Origin: Comamonas fluminis
GTDB taxonomy: Bacteria; Pseudomonadota; Gammaproteobacteria; Burkholderiales; Burkholderiaceae_C
Direction of reading: 5' to 3'
Assembly (NCBI RefSeq): GCF_019186805.1
Contig: NZ_CP066783.1
Location: 3,671,501 to 3,735,500, forward strand
Length of the DNA: 64,000 bases
Shown here: positions 41,867 through 51,377 of the stretch, in pieces
Layout: each line of letters begins with the position of its first letter
How positions within the stretch are numbered: the stretch's first letter is position 1
Notes under the pieces: model-generated
What the model saw: only the letters and a program-made list of their open reading frames with translations
Databases searched by the model: none
Told to the model about the DNA's origin: nothing
Translations under genes and position numbers: made by a program

Positions 41867-44218
41867 ATGACTGTAGGCTACGATTTTCAAAACCTCTCGT
41901 TTGACGACTTTGAGCGGCTATGCGCCGACCTGATGCAAGTTCGGATTGGGGTACCGCTTGAGTCTTTCAAGGTCGGTCGAGATGGCGGTATCGACTTACG
42001 GTACGCGCCGTCTAGAGACCGAACAACCATCATCCAGTGCAAACGGTATGCGCCAGATGCATTCGCGCGTCTGTACAGAGACCTTGAGAGCAAGGAGCTT
42101 GCGAAGGTCAGAGTGCTCGCCCCGCAACGCTATGTACTCTGTACTTCGTGCAAGCTCAGTCCACCTCAGAAAGAAAAGCTGCTGAGCCTCCTGGTGCCTC
42201 ACTGCCTGAGCTCCGGAGACATTTTGGGTGCGGGTGAGTTGAACAGCATCGTTGCAGCCAACCCTGACATCGAGCGGCGGCACTTCAAGCTCTGGCTAAG
42301 TTCCGTTGCAGTGCTTGAACGAGTTCTAAACGCGGGAATTTTTTCCTATAGCGAGCATGAGGTTGAGATGCTCCAGCGAGAGATCTCCAGATATGTCGTT
42401 CATGATGGCTTCGACCGCGCACTTCGTACGTTAGACGATACGCACCACTGCATCATCGTGGGCATTCCTGGGGTAGGCAAAACGACTGCGGCGCGCTTGC
42501 TGCTCGCACACTATTTAAGGGAAGGCTACGACGTCGTCTCTGTTACTCGTGACGTTGACGAAGCTTGGCGGATGCTCAGTCGGTCTGCCGATGCCAAGCA
42601 AGTTATCTACTACGACGACTTTCTTGGTCAGGTGACGTTCTCACAGAAGCTAGAGAAGAACGAGGACCGGCGTCTGCTGGAGCTGATGACGCATTGCAAG
42701 AACAGCAAGAACAAACGGTTCATTCTCACGACACGTGACTACATTCTGGATCAGGCAATGGGCGCGCATGAGCCCCTGGATCGAGCAAAGGCCAACTTAA
42801 AACGTTCAACGGTCACCCTCGATGACTACTCCCCCATCGTTCGGGCGAGGCTGCTAGCGAATCACCTACAGTTTTCGAGCCTTGGCTTGAACGTGCTCCA
42901 GGCCGTAGTGGACACACGTGCCTACACGACCATCATTGAACATCCCAACTTTCTGCCTCGAGTTGTCGAGCAGCTTTGCTCAGAAAGTGAAATTGAGGGT
43001 AAGACGCCTCAGCAGTTCATTGACAACGCACTTGCCGTGCTAAACGACCCGTCACGAGTGTGGCTGCGTCCCTTCCGGCAGCTGACCGTCGATGCGCGTA
43101 ACCTCGCTTACACGCTCGCCAGCTTGGACGGCATCTGTGAATATGAGCGTCTGGAGGCAGGTTGGCGCTCGTTGAATCTCCAGCTTGGACATCGCAGCGA
43201 TAGATCCTTCGTCGACGTGCTGCGCGAGGTTGAGGGCTCGTTCACCCAATCGCAAAAGTACCCTGGGTTTGGCCGCACAAGCAGGCTTGAAGGGCGTATG
43301 GTGCGATTCGTCAACCCGTCGGTCCGAGAATTCGTGATGGCCGATCTGCTCAACCAAGATGAGCTTCTTGTGGCCGTTTTTGAATCTGCAGTCTCTTTCA
43401 CGCAGCTTCTTTTCTGGAGGGAAGCACGCTACAGCCTATCCAGCAAGAGCTCCACATCCGCAGCCGCCAAATTCGCCGGGGCAATTTCGGCGAAGGCACC
43501 TCAACTCCTGTCCGTTGTCGAACCGAGATTGGAGATGTATTTAGGGAGGCAGACGGTTTTCTGGAATCTTGATGGCAGAAAGCTCAAAAGGCTGTACGCA
43601 CTCTTTGAAGCCCTTTCCAGCATGAGCCACCCAAGCCAATTGCGCAGTGTCTGTACCGCAATCTTCGGTAACAACCTGCGAGAGTTCGCTGAGATGATAC
43701 CGGGCCAAGAGCTTACCTGGTTACCCGAGGTCTTGAAGGTTGTCTTGGATCATTACAGGTCTGACGAACCAGAAACGGCTGCGACCGCCTGCCAGATACT
43801 GGAGGTTGACAAATGGGATAGATACGCGAGGAATTTCTTGGATGTGCGTTATCTTTGGGACGCAGCTAGATGGGCGATCGAACTTGCTCCTGATGCCGGC
43901 GACTGGCACGATCGAACCCGTGATGCTCTTATCGCAAAGACCAAGGAGCTATGTTCAGATGTGCCGGACGATTGGAGCGCTGACGACCTAGTGGACGCTA
44001 GTGCCGAACTAGAGTTGCTCATGGATGACCTGGAAGCGCAACTCGAACAAGAAGTAGAGAAGCTTCGGACCCTCGCGGGTGAGTTGCAGCATGCCGAAGA
44101 AGAACACGACGAGTACCAGTCCTCTCTGTCAACGCGATATGGTCGAGACAGGGTCGGCGACCCACGCTCCGACGTAGATGGCGTGTTCCGAACTTTAGTC
44201 GAGCAGCTTGAACGTTAA
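41867..44218 (+). CDS. Mrr-like restriction endonuclease fused to STAND NTPase (defence candidate)
   Basis: This 783-residue protein has an Mrr/PD-(D/E)xK nuclease at residues 5-110: SFDDFERLCADLMQ, then GRDGGIDL (Asp43) and IIQCKRY (Gln57-x-Lys59). Residues 170-450 are a STAND-type NTPase with Walker A GIPGVGKTT (199-207), Walker B VIYYDDF and FILTTRDYIL. The rest is helical and ends in a coiled coil (LEAQLEQEVEKLRTLAGELQ). Such nuclease-STAND fusions are known or predicted antiphage sensors in which phage protein triggers DNA cleavage. It is a passenger of the IS66 transposon, upstream of an ABC-type ATPase gene. Antiphage function is inferred. Confidence 0.82.
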   Translation: MTVGYDFQNLSFDDFERLCADLMQVRIGVPLESFKVGRDGGIDLRYAPSRDRTTIIQCKRYAPDAFARLYRDLESKELAKVRVLAPQRYVLCTSCKLSPPQKEKLLSLLVPHCLSSGDILGAGELNSIVAANPDIERRHFKLWLSSVAVLERVLNAGIFSYSEHEVEMLQREISRYVVHDGFDRALRTLDDTHHCIIVGIPGVGKTTAARLLLAHYLREGYDVVSVTRDVDEAWRMLSRSADAKQVIYYDDFLGQVTFSQKLEKNEDRRLLELMTHCKNSKNKRFILTTRDYILDQAMGAHEPLDRAKANLKRSTVTLDDYSPIVRARLLANHLQFSSLGLNVLQAVVDTRAYTTIIEHPNFLPRVVEQLCSESEIEGKTPQQFIDNALAVLNDPSRVWLRPFRQLTVDARNLAYTLASLDGICEYERLEAGWRSLNLQLGHRSDRSFVDVLREVEGSFTQSQKYPGFGRTSRLEGRMVRFVNPSVREFVMADLLNQDELLVAVFESAVSFTQLLFWREARYSLSSKSSTSAAAKFAGAISAKAPQLLSVVEPRLEMYLGRQTVFWNLDGRKLKRLYALFEALSSMSHPSQLRSVCTAIFGNNLREFAEMIPGQELTWLPEVLKVVLDHYRSDEPETAATACQILEVDKWDRYARNFLDVRYLWDAARWAIELAPDAGDWHDRTRDALIAKTKELCSDVPDDWSADDLVDASAELELLMDDLEAQLEQEVEKLRTLAGELQHAEEEHDEYQSSLSTRYGRDRVGDPRSDVDGVFRTLVEQLER

Positions 44219-44710
44219 GCGCACAGCCGACTCTGTGTCGCCCGGTACGTCTTTTCAGAGGAGCAGATGATCGTTGGCCACATCGTAATGATCCGAACCG
44301 CCATTGCTCTGTCGTCCTCCTTCCTCATGCTCCTCCGCGCCGAGGAGCTGTTTCACGCGAACTTGCTTGGCTTCCCCTACGGAATCTAAAGATGAGCAGC
44401 TTGAGGACATCCTCCTCGCGTTTAGAAGCTCGTTGAGGTCGCTAACGTCGGCTATACGGCGCACGCACAGGGAGAAAACATCGCTGCTGGATCGCCAATT
44501 CCACTCGGCTATGACCGCTTCAAATGTGTCTGGCCGACCCCGGCCACCCAGCTCCGCCTCAATACAGCAGCGGCAGGACCTCCCCAACCAACATGCGCTC
44601 ACTCAAGTGACACGTTGCCGCCAAGTCCTGTAGTCGGTCTCTTCTGGTGAAGTACGAATTGGAATGGCGATGGGAACGCTGTACGCTAGAACCACAACGA
44701 GGGAGAGAAT
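44219..44710 (+). other. 492-base spacer between the two passenger genes
   Basis: No convincing gene. Overlapping frames at 44255-44602 (minus) and 44304-44633 (plus) lack family features. GAGGAGCAG then an ATG at 44268 opens only about 40 codons. GGGAGAG lies just before the next gene's ATG. The length suggests the ATPase has its own promoter. Confidence 0.4.
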
Positions 44711-46879
44711 ATGAACAAGCTGAAGCTCCAGCTGGAGCATTGCTATGGAATCCGCAAACTTGACGTTGTGCTGGACTTCAGTAGCAGTGCTGCGGTCGCC
44801 ATCTACGCGCCCAACGGATCGATGAAGAGTTCGCTGGCCAGCGCCTTCCAGGACATCGCAGACGGTAATGCATCTCGGGACCGGATTTTCCCGAGCCGCG
44901 CTACAGTGCGTGTGGTCCAGGATGAGAACAGTGCCAACATTCAGGCCGCCAACGTGCTCGTTCTCAGGCCTTACGAGGAATTTTCCAACAAGGGAAACGC
45001 CACTGCAACTCTCCTGGTGAATGCCGCCCTCCGGCAGGAATATGAAGCGTTGCACGCAGGTGTCACTGCTGCGCGGGCTGCCCTGATAACCGCAGTTAAG
45101 GCCACCGCAAAAACCAAACGACCGATTGAGCGCGAGGTCTTGTCGGCATTCGCACCTACCAACGGGGATTTCGATGCGACGCTTGCCCGCTTGAAAGAGG
45201 AATTAGCCAAGGACTGGGAGCCCGTATTCAAGGACGTTTCGTACGACATCTTGAACGACGAACGGGTCGTTGCGTTCCTGGCACAAGGTGATTTCCGCAC
45301 GGCTATCAATGACTACACGAAGAAGTACAACGAGCTGCTAGCGGCTTCTAAGTACTTCAAGAAAGGCGGCTTCAACTACTACGCGGCCACCAACGTGGCC
45401 AAAGAGTTGAAGGCCAGCGGCTTCTTTAAGGCCAAGCATTCGGTGAGCCTCAACGGTGAAGAAAAAAAGGAGATCAACTCTGAGGCCGAGCTCCAAGCCC
45501 TTGTTGATGCGGAACGCGCCAAGATTTCTGAGGACGCCGCGCTGCGCCAAAAGTATGAGGAGCTCGAGAAGCAGATCCAGAAGAACGCGCAGCTCCGCGA
45601 GTTCGAGTCGTACTTGCAAGGGCACGAAGACCTGCTGCCAGAGCTCGCCGACCTCGCAGCCTTCAACAAGAAGCTCTGGATGTCGTACCTTAAGGCGAAC
45701 CACCCTCTGTATGTGGACCTGATAAACAAGGTCGAGCAGGCTGCCGTGCGATCCGCCGAGATCGAGGCGCAGGCCAGCCAGGAACACACGCAATGGCAAG
45801 ACGTCATTGATATGTTCAACAACCGCTTTATCGTCCCTTTCCATCTTGAAGTGGCCAACAAGATCCAGGTGGTGCTGGGCAAGGAAACGGCACCGCGCCT
45901 GGGCTTCGTATTCAAGGACGGCAACGACCATGCGCCAGTCGAGCGGGACGCCCTGCTGCAAACACTCAGTACAGGCGAGAAGAGGGCGTTCCACGTCCTG
46001 AACATGCTGTTCGACATCGAGGTGCGTCGTGCGGCTGGTCAGCAGACACTTCTGGTCGTAGACGACATCGCGGACTCCTTCGACTACAAGAACAAGTACG
46101 CCATCGTTCAGTACCTCTCCGACTTGGCCGAGGATCAGCACTTCAAGCTGCTCATCCTGACCCACAACTTCGATTTCTACCGGACCATCGAGAGCCGCCG
46201 CCTCGTTCAGCGGAAGAACTGCTTCATGGTGTCAAAGACGACTGCCGGCGTTACGCTCGAGGCGGCTCAGGGCGTACGCAACGTCTTTATCAATGCCTGG
46301 AAACCAGCGTTCTTTACCGACGACCGCAAGAAAATCTGCTGCGTGCCCTTCATGCGCAACCTCATCGAGTACACGAAAGGCGAGGCCGACCCCGATTACC
46401 TGCTCCTCACTTCGTTGCTTCACTGGAAGGTCGACACGGATCAAATCACCGTGGCGGATCTTGATGGTATCTACGCCAGACTGTTTGGTGCCACCGGGCA
46501 GTCGGGCAACCCTACGGCCCGCGTTATTGATCTTCTTGCCGCAGAGGTCGTTGCCTGTCTGCAGGCACCGGACGGCATCAACTTCGAGAACAAGGTCGTG
46601 TTGGCGATTGCTACCCGCCTACAGGCTGAGCGGTTCATGGCTGGCAGAATCAACGACGCAGTCTGGCTGGCCGGTATTGCCTCCAATCAGACTCCCGCGC
46701 TCCTCAAGCGCTACCGAGCCGACTTCCCTGCGGAGCTCGCCAACGTTAGCGTCATCCAGCGTGTCCTGCTCATGACGCCGGAGAACATTCATCTGAACTC
46801 GTTCATGTACGAGCCGATCTTGGACATGTCCGACCAACACCTCCGCCGACTTCACGCAGAAGTCGTCGGCTTGGTCTAG
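44711..46879 (+). CDS. ABC/SMC-like coiled-coil ATPase (AAA_13/PrrC-RloC-like), defence candidate
   Basis: This 722-residue protein has an altered Walker A APNGSMKSS (residues 33-41, Met where Gly is usual), a charged coiled-coil middle (about 250-350), the ABC signature LSTGEKRA (about 418) and Walker B TLLVVDDIADSFD (about 445), then LLILTHNFDFYRTI. This order is that of AAA_13 ATPases such as the regulators of PrrC/RloC anticodon nucleases. The C-terminal 170 residues could hold the effector, but I see no sure nuclease motif. It is downstream of the nuclease-STAND gene in the same transposon, so a defence role is likely but inferred. Confidence 0.72.
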   Translation: MNKLKLQLEHCYGIRKLDVVLDFSSSAAVAIYAPNGSMKSSLASAFQDIADGNASRDRIFPSRATVRVVQDENSANIQAANVLVLRPYEEFSNKGNATATLLVNAALRQEYEALHAGVTAARAALITAVKATAKTKRPIEREVLSAFAPTNGDFDATLARLKEELAKDWEPVFKDVSYDILNDERVVAFLAQGDFRTAINDYTKKYNELLAASKYFKKGGFNYYAATNVAKELKASGFFKAKHSVSLNGEEKKEINSEAELQALVDAERAKISEDAALRQKYEELEKQIQKNAQLREFESYLQGHEDLLPELADLAAFNKKLWMSYLKANHPLYVDLINKVEQAAVRSAEIEAQASQEHTQWQDVIDMFNNRFIVPFHLEVANKIQVVLGKETAPRLGFVFKDGNDHAPVERDALLQTLSTGEKRAFHVLNMLFDIEVRRAAGQQTLLVVDDIADSFDYKNKYAIVQYLSDLAEDQHFKLLILTHNFDFYRTIESRRLVQRKNCFMVSKTTAGVTLEAAQGVRNVFINAWKPAFFTDDRKKICCVPFMRNLIEYTKGEADPDYLLLTSLLHWKVDTDQITVADLDGIYARLFGATGQSGNPTARVIDLLAAEVVACLQAPDGINFENKVVLAIATRLQAERFMAGRINDAVWLAGIASNQTPALLKRYRADFPAELANVSVIQRVLLMTPENIHLNSFMYEPILDMSDQHLRRLHAEVVGLV

Positions 46880-47203
46880 CTGCGGCACGCGAGCTTTAAT
46901 CACGTCTCAAGTGCAAATAGAGGATAGCGGCGCGCTCCAATCGACCGCGTGTCGCTGCTCCGATTTCACCCTCCTTCAACAGCCTCTGCGGCAGATCCAG
47001 ATCACACGGAGCGAGCTCCGCCGCCCAGCCATTGCGAAGCCTGCTGCGCGGCCACCGACAGCAGTAAGAGCAAGTGGAGTAGTGAGCCAATGACAGCTTC
47101 CGGCACTGAAGCGTTAGGCTGGCTCCGCGCTGCGAAAGACGGCAACCGCTGCAGAGCAGCTGTACCACTACACGTACTGGGCTGCTCTGAAAGCTATGAG
47201 TAG
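46880..47203. other. 324-base gap, possible gene debris
   Basis: A minus-strand frame ends AELAPCDLDLPQRLLKEGEI and on to LHLRRD; it reads like a gene fragment but matches nothing I know. No promoter or terminator is evident between the convergent ATPase and tnpC genes. Confidence 0.3.
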
Positions 47204-48658
47204 TCAAGCAGCGAGGCGTTCTTGCGAAGCGGCAACATCTAGCCCTGCCTTAACATTCCAAGGCATCATTTCTTCGAAATCTTTTTCGCTTTCGGCGTAC
47301 GGTAGCTTGTTGAGTATCTGTACTAAGTACTGATATGGGTCGAGCTTGTTCAAAATCGCGGATTGAACCATCGTGGTTAGCACTGCTGTTGCATACGCTC
47401 CATCCACAGAGGTTGAAAACAGCCAGTTCTTGCGACCGATCACAAGATTTTTGATGCTGCGTTCTGCAATGTTGTTGTCAATGCTCAGAAGTCCATTTTC
47501 AACATAGCGAATCACATAAGGCCACTGACCCAGTGCATAGTGAATGGCTTTGCCAAGCAGTGATTTGGGCGCTACAAGCTTTACGTGCTCGTCCAACCAC
47601 GCTTTGAGCTGGTTCAAGATTGGAATGCTTTGCATCTGCCGCACTCGCTTGCGCTCTGACACTGCAGCCGTCTTCATCCGCGCTTCAATCACGTATAGCT
47701 TTTGAATCAGCCCGATAGGCTGCAATGCAATCGATTCCTTAGCATTGACAGCGGGGATGGATTGCTGGACTTCAACGAACTTTCTGCGCACATGCGCCAT
47801 GCAGCCTACGCGTGCAGCCGCTTGTATGGTGTTGTACCCCGCATACCCATCAACCTGCAGGTAGCCATTGAAAAACTTGCCGTTAGGTGCTGTGAGAAAT
47901 TTCAATGCATGCGCACCAGCACGTGTGGGCTGGTACTCGAACATAGCCAGTGGCTGTGCGGCATGCTGGCCACTGCAGTATTGCCACATGAATGACTGCG
48001 ACTGAGGGTCTCGACCAGGCTCTTTGAGAACCTGCAAAGTAGTCTCATCGGCATGAATCACGCCTTGGCGAAGCAGGATCTCGCGGAAGCGCTCATAGAC
48101 CGGCGTCAATCGATCAGCCAAGCTAATCATGAGATTAGCCAAGGTTGTTCGGTTGATGGTCATGCCCGCACGGTCATACATGTACGTCAACCGATTGAGG
48201 GGAAGTGCAAACTGATATTTATTGACAGCGATGTCTGCCAACACCGACGAGCTCCCGAAGCTGCTACCCGGAATCACTGATTTAGGAATGGGCGCTACAG
48301 CAAATTTATTGCAGCATCGGCATACATACTTTTTCGCGATGAAGCGCTTAACAACCAACTTGGCGGGGATGAGCTCCAATCGTTCAGTGGACTCGTCGCC
48401 AATTAATTTCATTGGCTGATCGCAGCCAGAGCACTTTTGCTCAGCTTCAGCGAGGTCGCAAGTAACGTCTTCGCGGGGTAAGTGTGCTGGCAGTGGTTTA
48501 CGACCGGCATTGCTGACCAATCGAGGTTTTTTGATAACTGCTGGTATTTCAGCCTCGTCGTTGGCCACGACTTCGTCGGAATTCAGCGGCGCAACTTGCT
48601 CTGAACTCGTACCGAACTGCTCTTGACGAAACCGAGCAAGCTGCTCAGTCATCAAACG
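47204..48658 (-). pseudogene. tnpC: IS66 transposase TnpC, main part (N-terminus cut off by IS3 element)
   Basis: About 484 codons: LARFRQEQFGTSSEQ (end of the N-terminal helix), a zinc-binding CSGCDQPM...CRCCNK, the DDE core (VIHADETTLQVL, YLQVDGYAGYN, NNIAERSIKNLVIGRKNWLF) and the IS66 C-terminal domain (AVLTTMVQSAILNKLDPYQY). The N-terminal codons lie beyond the inserted IS at 49894-50346; the two parts join in frame (N-R-L-M-T-E-Q). Split in this way the transposase is unlikely to work. Confidence 0.92.
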
Positions 48659-48724
48659 GTTTGAATCGCCCCGGGTTTTCTAGACACTTCTGAGCCTCAA
48701 TCCCGAGGCCCAATAGGAGGTGCC

Positions 48725-49003
48725 ATGAGTAAGCCTAAATATCCAGACGAATTCAAGATCGAAGCCATCAAGCAGATCACACAACGAGGCCACAAGGTCG
48801 CTGACGTGTCACAGCGCCTTGGCGTTAGTCAACATAGCCTGTATCAGTGGCTGAAGACGCATTCAGGGCCTCCCGCAGAGCGACAAGCTCAACTTACGCA
48901 GACAGAAGAGTTGCGCAGACTAAAGTCCGAGCTCAAGCGTGTGACCGAGGAGCGTGACATCCTAAAAAAGGCCGCAGCGTACTTTGCCAAGCAGCTCGGG
49001 TGA
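48725..49003 (+). CDS. IS3-family OrfA (HTH_Tnp_1)
   Basis: 92 residues: KYPDEFKIEAIKQITQRGHK, then VADVSQRLGVSQHSLYQW (HTH) and a leucine-rich coiled tail (LRRLKSELKRVTEERDILKK). AGGAGG precedes the ATG. The heptamer A AAA AAG at 48964-48970 is in frame and would give a -1 shift into orfB, which is open from that point. Confidence 0.92.
   Translation: MSKPKYPDEFKIEAIKQITQRGHKVADVSQRLGVSQHSLYQWLKTHSGPPAERQAQLTQTEELRRLKSELKRVTEERDILKKAAAYFAKQLG
48964..48970 (+). promoter_or_regulatory. -1 frameshift slippery site A AAA AAG
   Basis: The orfA codons read CTA AAA AAG GCC. After a -1 slip the orfB frame continues without stops to the GTG at 49000 and beyond. Confidence 0.85.
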
Positions 49004-49875
49004 AGTACGCATTTATTCAGAAACATGAGCACGAATACAGCATTCGTAGCATGTGCAAAGTCATGGTGGTACATCCCAGCGGGTATTACGCTTGGAAAGC
49101 TGAACCCGTCAGCCCACGGGCTCGGGATGATCTGCGACTGCAAGGTTTGCTCAAACAAGCCTGGCTTGAAAGTGGTGGTGTGTACGGCTACCGCAAGCTC
49201 ACACTGGACATGCGGGATCTGGGAGAGCGCTGCGGTAAACACCGCGTGGCCCGTTTGCTCAAGCTCCAAGGGCTGCGTTCGCAAACGGGATACCGGCGCC
49301 GCCCTGGGATGCGCGGAGGCAAGCCCGCCATAGTTGCCCCTAACCACCTGCAGCGCCGCTTCGCTGTGGATGAGCCCAATCAATCGTGGGTGACCGACAT
49401 CACGTACATCCGCACTCACGAGGGATGGCTGTACCTGGCAGTGGTGGTTGATCTGTTCTCCCGTCTGGTCGTGGGCTGGTCCATGGGCAGCCGCATCGAT
49501 ACCGACTTGGTACTCGATGCACTACTGATGGCTCTGTGGCGTCGTCGACCTGATCAGGCGGTCATGGTGCATTCGGATCAGGGAAGTCAGTTCACCGGGC
49601 ATGACTGGCAGGACTTCCTACGAGATCACAACCTAGTCTCCAGCATGAGTCGCCGCGGTAACTGTCATGACAACGCAGTGGCCGAGAGCTTCTTCCAGTT
49701 GCTCAAGCGCGAGCGAATTCGTCGCCAGATCTACACGTCGCGCGAGGACGCAAGGGCAGATATCTTCAACTACATCGAGATGTTCTACAACCCAAAAAGG
49801 CGTCACGGCACTGCAGGAGATATTTCTCCGATAGAGTTCGAGAAACGCCATTCCCAACGGCTTAAAAGTGTCTAG
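49000..49875 (+). CDS. IS3-family OrfB transposase
   Basis: 291 residues with HTH_21 (GVYGYRKLTLDMRDLGERCG) and the rve core: QSWVTDITYIRTHEGWLYLA (Asp), MVHSDQGSQFTGHDW (Asp), and GNCHDNAVAESFFQLLKRER (Glu). The start is GTG, overlapping orfA by 4 bases. The functional form is likely OrfAB by frameshift. Confidence 0.93.
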   Translation: MKYAFIQKHEHEYSIRSMCKVMVVHPSGYYAWKAEPVSPRARDDLRLQGLLKQAWLESGGVYGYRKLTLDMRDLGERCGKHRVARLLKLQGLRSQTGYRRRPGMRGGKPAIVAPNHLQRRFAVDEPNQSWVTDITYIRTHEGWLYLAVVVDLFSRLVVGWSMGSRIDTDLVLDALLMALWRRRPDQAVMVHSDQGSQFTGHDWQDFLRDHNLVSSMSRRGNCHDNAVAESFFQLLKRERIRRQIYTSREDARADIFNYIEMFYNPKRRHGTAGDISPIEFEKRHSQRLKSV

Positions 49876-49893
49876 GGAATCCGGGGCGATTCA

Positions 49894-50346
49894 GTTTGAC
49901 TCCTGCAGCTTCAGAATTTCCTGCTGAGCTGTGGAAAGTTGAAGCCCTTGCTGAGCTGCTTCGAGTGCCTTCTGCTGGATTTGGTTTTTCTGTAGTTTTA
50001 GCAGAGAACAAAGACGCCGCTGCACATGACCTTCGTGTCCAAAAATGATCCGTTGGGTCATGTCGATTGATGGAAAAAACGCATCAATCACGAGCCCTAA
50101 CGTTTCATCTTCCTTGAAGTCAAATTGGCATGTTAGTTCTTCAATCTCCGCTTTCAGCTGGGTGCTTGGAAGTTCTGGCCATGGAGCTCTTGTGATGATG
50201 GGTTGCTCTTGCAGTGGGCGTTCATTACCAAAAAAGACCCACTGGCGTACTTCCAGATCTATAGGAGTAAGTCGATCCCGCGCTTCTCGATCAGATGCAG
50301 CAGCTTCAAGGCTGAACCCGTCGGATTTCTGAGGCCCTGCTCCCAT
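49894..50346 (-). pseudogene. tnpC: IS66 TnpC, N-terminal part
   Basis: Codons ending QLSTAQQEILKLQESN run directly into the TnpC body on the other side of the IS3 element. The helical stretch from about 50070 down fits the TnpC N-terminus. The upstream third (LTPIDLEVRQWVFFGNERPL and on) is not usual for TnpC and overlaps the XRE gene, so the true start is unclear. The joined protein could be up to about 635 residues, longer than the usual 510-530. Confidence 0.7.
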
Positions 50347-50567
50347 TGCCTTACTGCTCCCAAACCCACATTGAGGATTTGCGCCAAAACGGCTTGGCTA
50401 ACGTTGTGTTTTTCTCGCAGCGCTTTGATCGCAGCACCATCCAACGGCGGCAGCCGATGGTCATCAAGACCAAGATGTTCAGCCATACGGCGTTTGGTGA
50501 TCTTGACATGGCTATTGGACGGGGCAGAGGATGAAGTTCGGTTTGATGTCACATGTTCTCCAGTCAC
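50259..50567 (-). CDS. XRE-family HTH protein (HigA/NadS-like) between tnpB and tnpC
   Basis: Up to 102 residues. The HTH is ALREKHNVSQAVLAQILNV, then GLGAVRQWEQGLRNPTG and SALKLLHLIEKRG, the pattern of HigA-type antitoxins and their solo relatives. Start may be the GTG at 50567 or the ATG at 50486. No toxin-sized gene lies beside it. It sits in the tnp operon where IS66 elements normally have nothing, and it overlaps the tnpC frame by 88 bases. It may repress transposition. Confidence 0.7.
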   Translation of the reverse strand: MTGEHVTSNRTSSSAPSNSHVKITKRRMAEHLGLDDHRLPPLDGAAIKALREKHNVSQAVLAQILNVGLGAVRQWEQGLRNPTGSALKLLHLIEKRGIDLLL

Positions 50568-50631
50568 AAGCCGGAGCTCGAAAACTATATTTCATTGATG
50601 TGCAAAACACAAGCATCCAATCACTGGTTGC

Positions 50632-50982
50632 TCAGCTCAAATATTTTGCGTCCATAGGTCGGTGGGCAAATCGCTGCTCCAGCGCCAATCCATCTAATAG
50701 CCAAGCTAGTTGGCGGCGGCTGATGCAAACCGGGACTGCAACCTCCTTGGGCCATCTGAACGTTCCTCGTTCCAGGCGCTTGTACAGAAGCCAAAAGCCA
50801 TTGCCACCCCAATAAAGGATTTTGATCTTGCTGCAACTGCGGTTGCAGAACACGAAGATCTGTTGGCTGGTGGGAGCCTGCTTGATGACATGCTGCGCGA
50901 TCGCAGCCAGGCCATCTATGGATTTGCGCATGTCAGTAGCACCAGGAGCCAACCAAACGTTGTCGGAGGTGAATTCAATCAC
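50632..50982 (-). CDS. tnpB: IS66 accessory protein TnpB
   Basis: 116 residues of the IS66 Orf2 family, needed for transposition with TnpC. Marks: VWLAPGATDMRKSIDGLAAI, IFVFCNRSCSKIKILYWGGN, then GFWLLYKRLERGTFRWP. GTG start. It lies 41 bases after tnpA on the minus strand. It appears intact. Confidence 0.92.
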   Translation of the reverse strand: MIEFTSDNVWLAPGATDMRKSIDGLAAIAQHVIKQAPTSQQIFVFCNRSCSKIKILYWGGNGFWLLYKRLERGTFRWPKEVAVPVCISRRQLAWLLDGLALEQRFAHRPMDAKYLS

Positions 50983-51023
50983 GCAGCCTCCTTCAATACT
51001 CGCAAGACACGCAGCAAGGTCTT

Positions 51024-51377
51024 TTAGTCAAAGCCATCCGTGATCAGAAGCCTATCTCCTGAAGACGTAATGATGGTGATAGGCGAAGGTGCTGAGCCGT
51101 TCACTTCAGGGAGTGGTTTAGGTAGTGGATGGCCAGCGTCCGCTTCGATCACCTGAAGGGGGATCAGTGGGTGAGGTGATTCCTTGCGTGAAACCTTTAC
51201 TGTGCGCTTAGCTGTGCGCCGAGGAGCCGCGTTGTTACGACTCCGCCAATTCGCGAAGGTCTTGTAGTTGATGCCGCGCTGTTCACAAAAGTCTTTTTGT
51301 GGCAAACCACTTTGGGACTACTCCAAGCTGAGAGCCTCCCAGGCTTCGAAGCTTGAGTCTTTTACGGAATTGACCAT
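51024..51377 (-). pseudogene. tnpA: IS66 TnpA with an in-frame TAG
   Basis: From the ATG at 51377 the frame reads MVNSVKDSSFEAWEALSLE, then TAG (51318-51320), then SQSGLPQKDFCEQRGINYKTF, a typical TnpA/OrfA HTH region, to ITDGFD at the end. TAG stands where related TnpA proteins usually have Trp (TGG), so a single G-to-A change could explain it. Translation could restart inside at a later codon, giving about 93 residues. It starts about 80 bases inside the right transposon end. Confidence 0.75.

Larger units (their letters stand above)
48662..49893 (+). mobile_element. IS3-family insertion sequence inside tnpC (1,232 bp)
   Basis: Ends are TGAATCGCCCCGG at the left and its inverted copy CCGGGGCGATTCA at the right, each followed inwards by a related CTAGACACTT tract. 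GTT (48659-48661 and 49894-49896) is the 3-bp target duplication. It holds orfA and orfB on the plus strand, opposite to tnpC. Both appear intact. Confidence 0.94.

Noticed and set aside
44255..44633. Overlapping 109- and 115-codon frames between the passenger genes
   Set aside because: Opposite strands, mutually exclusive, low-information composition.
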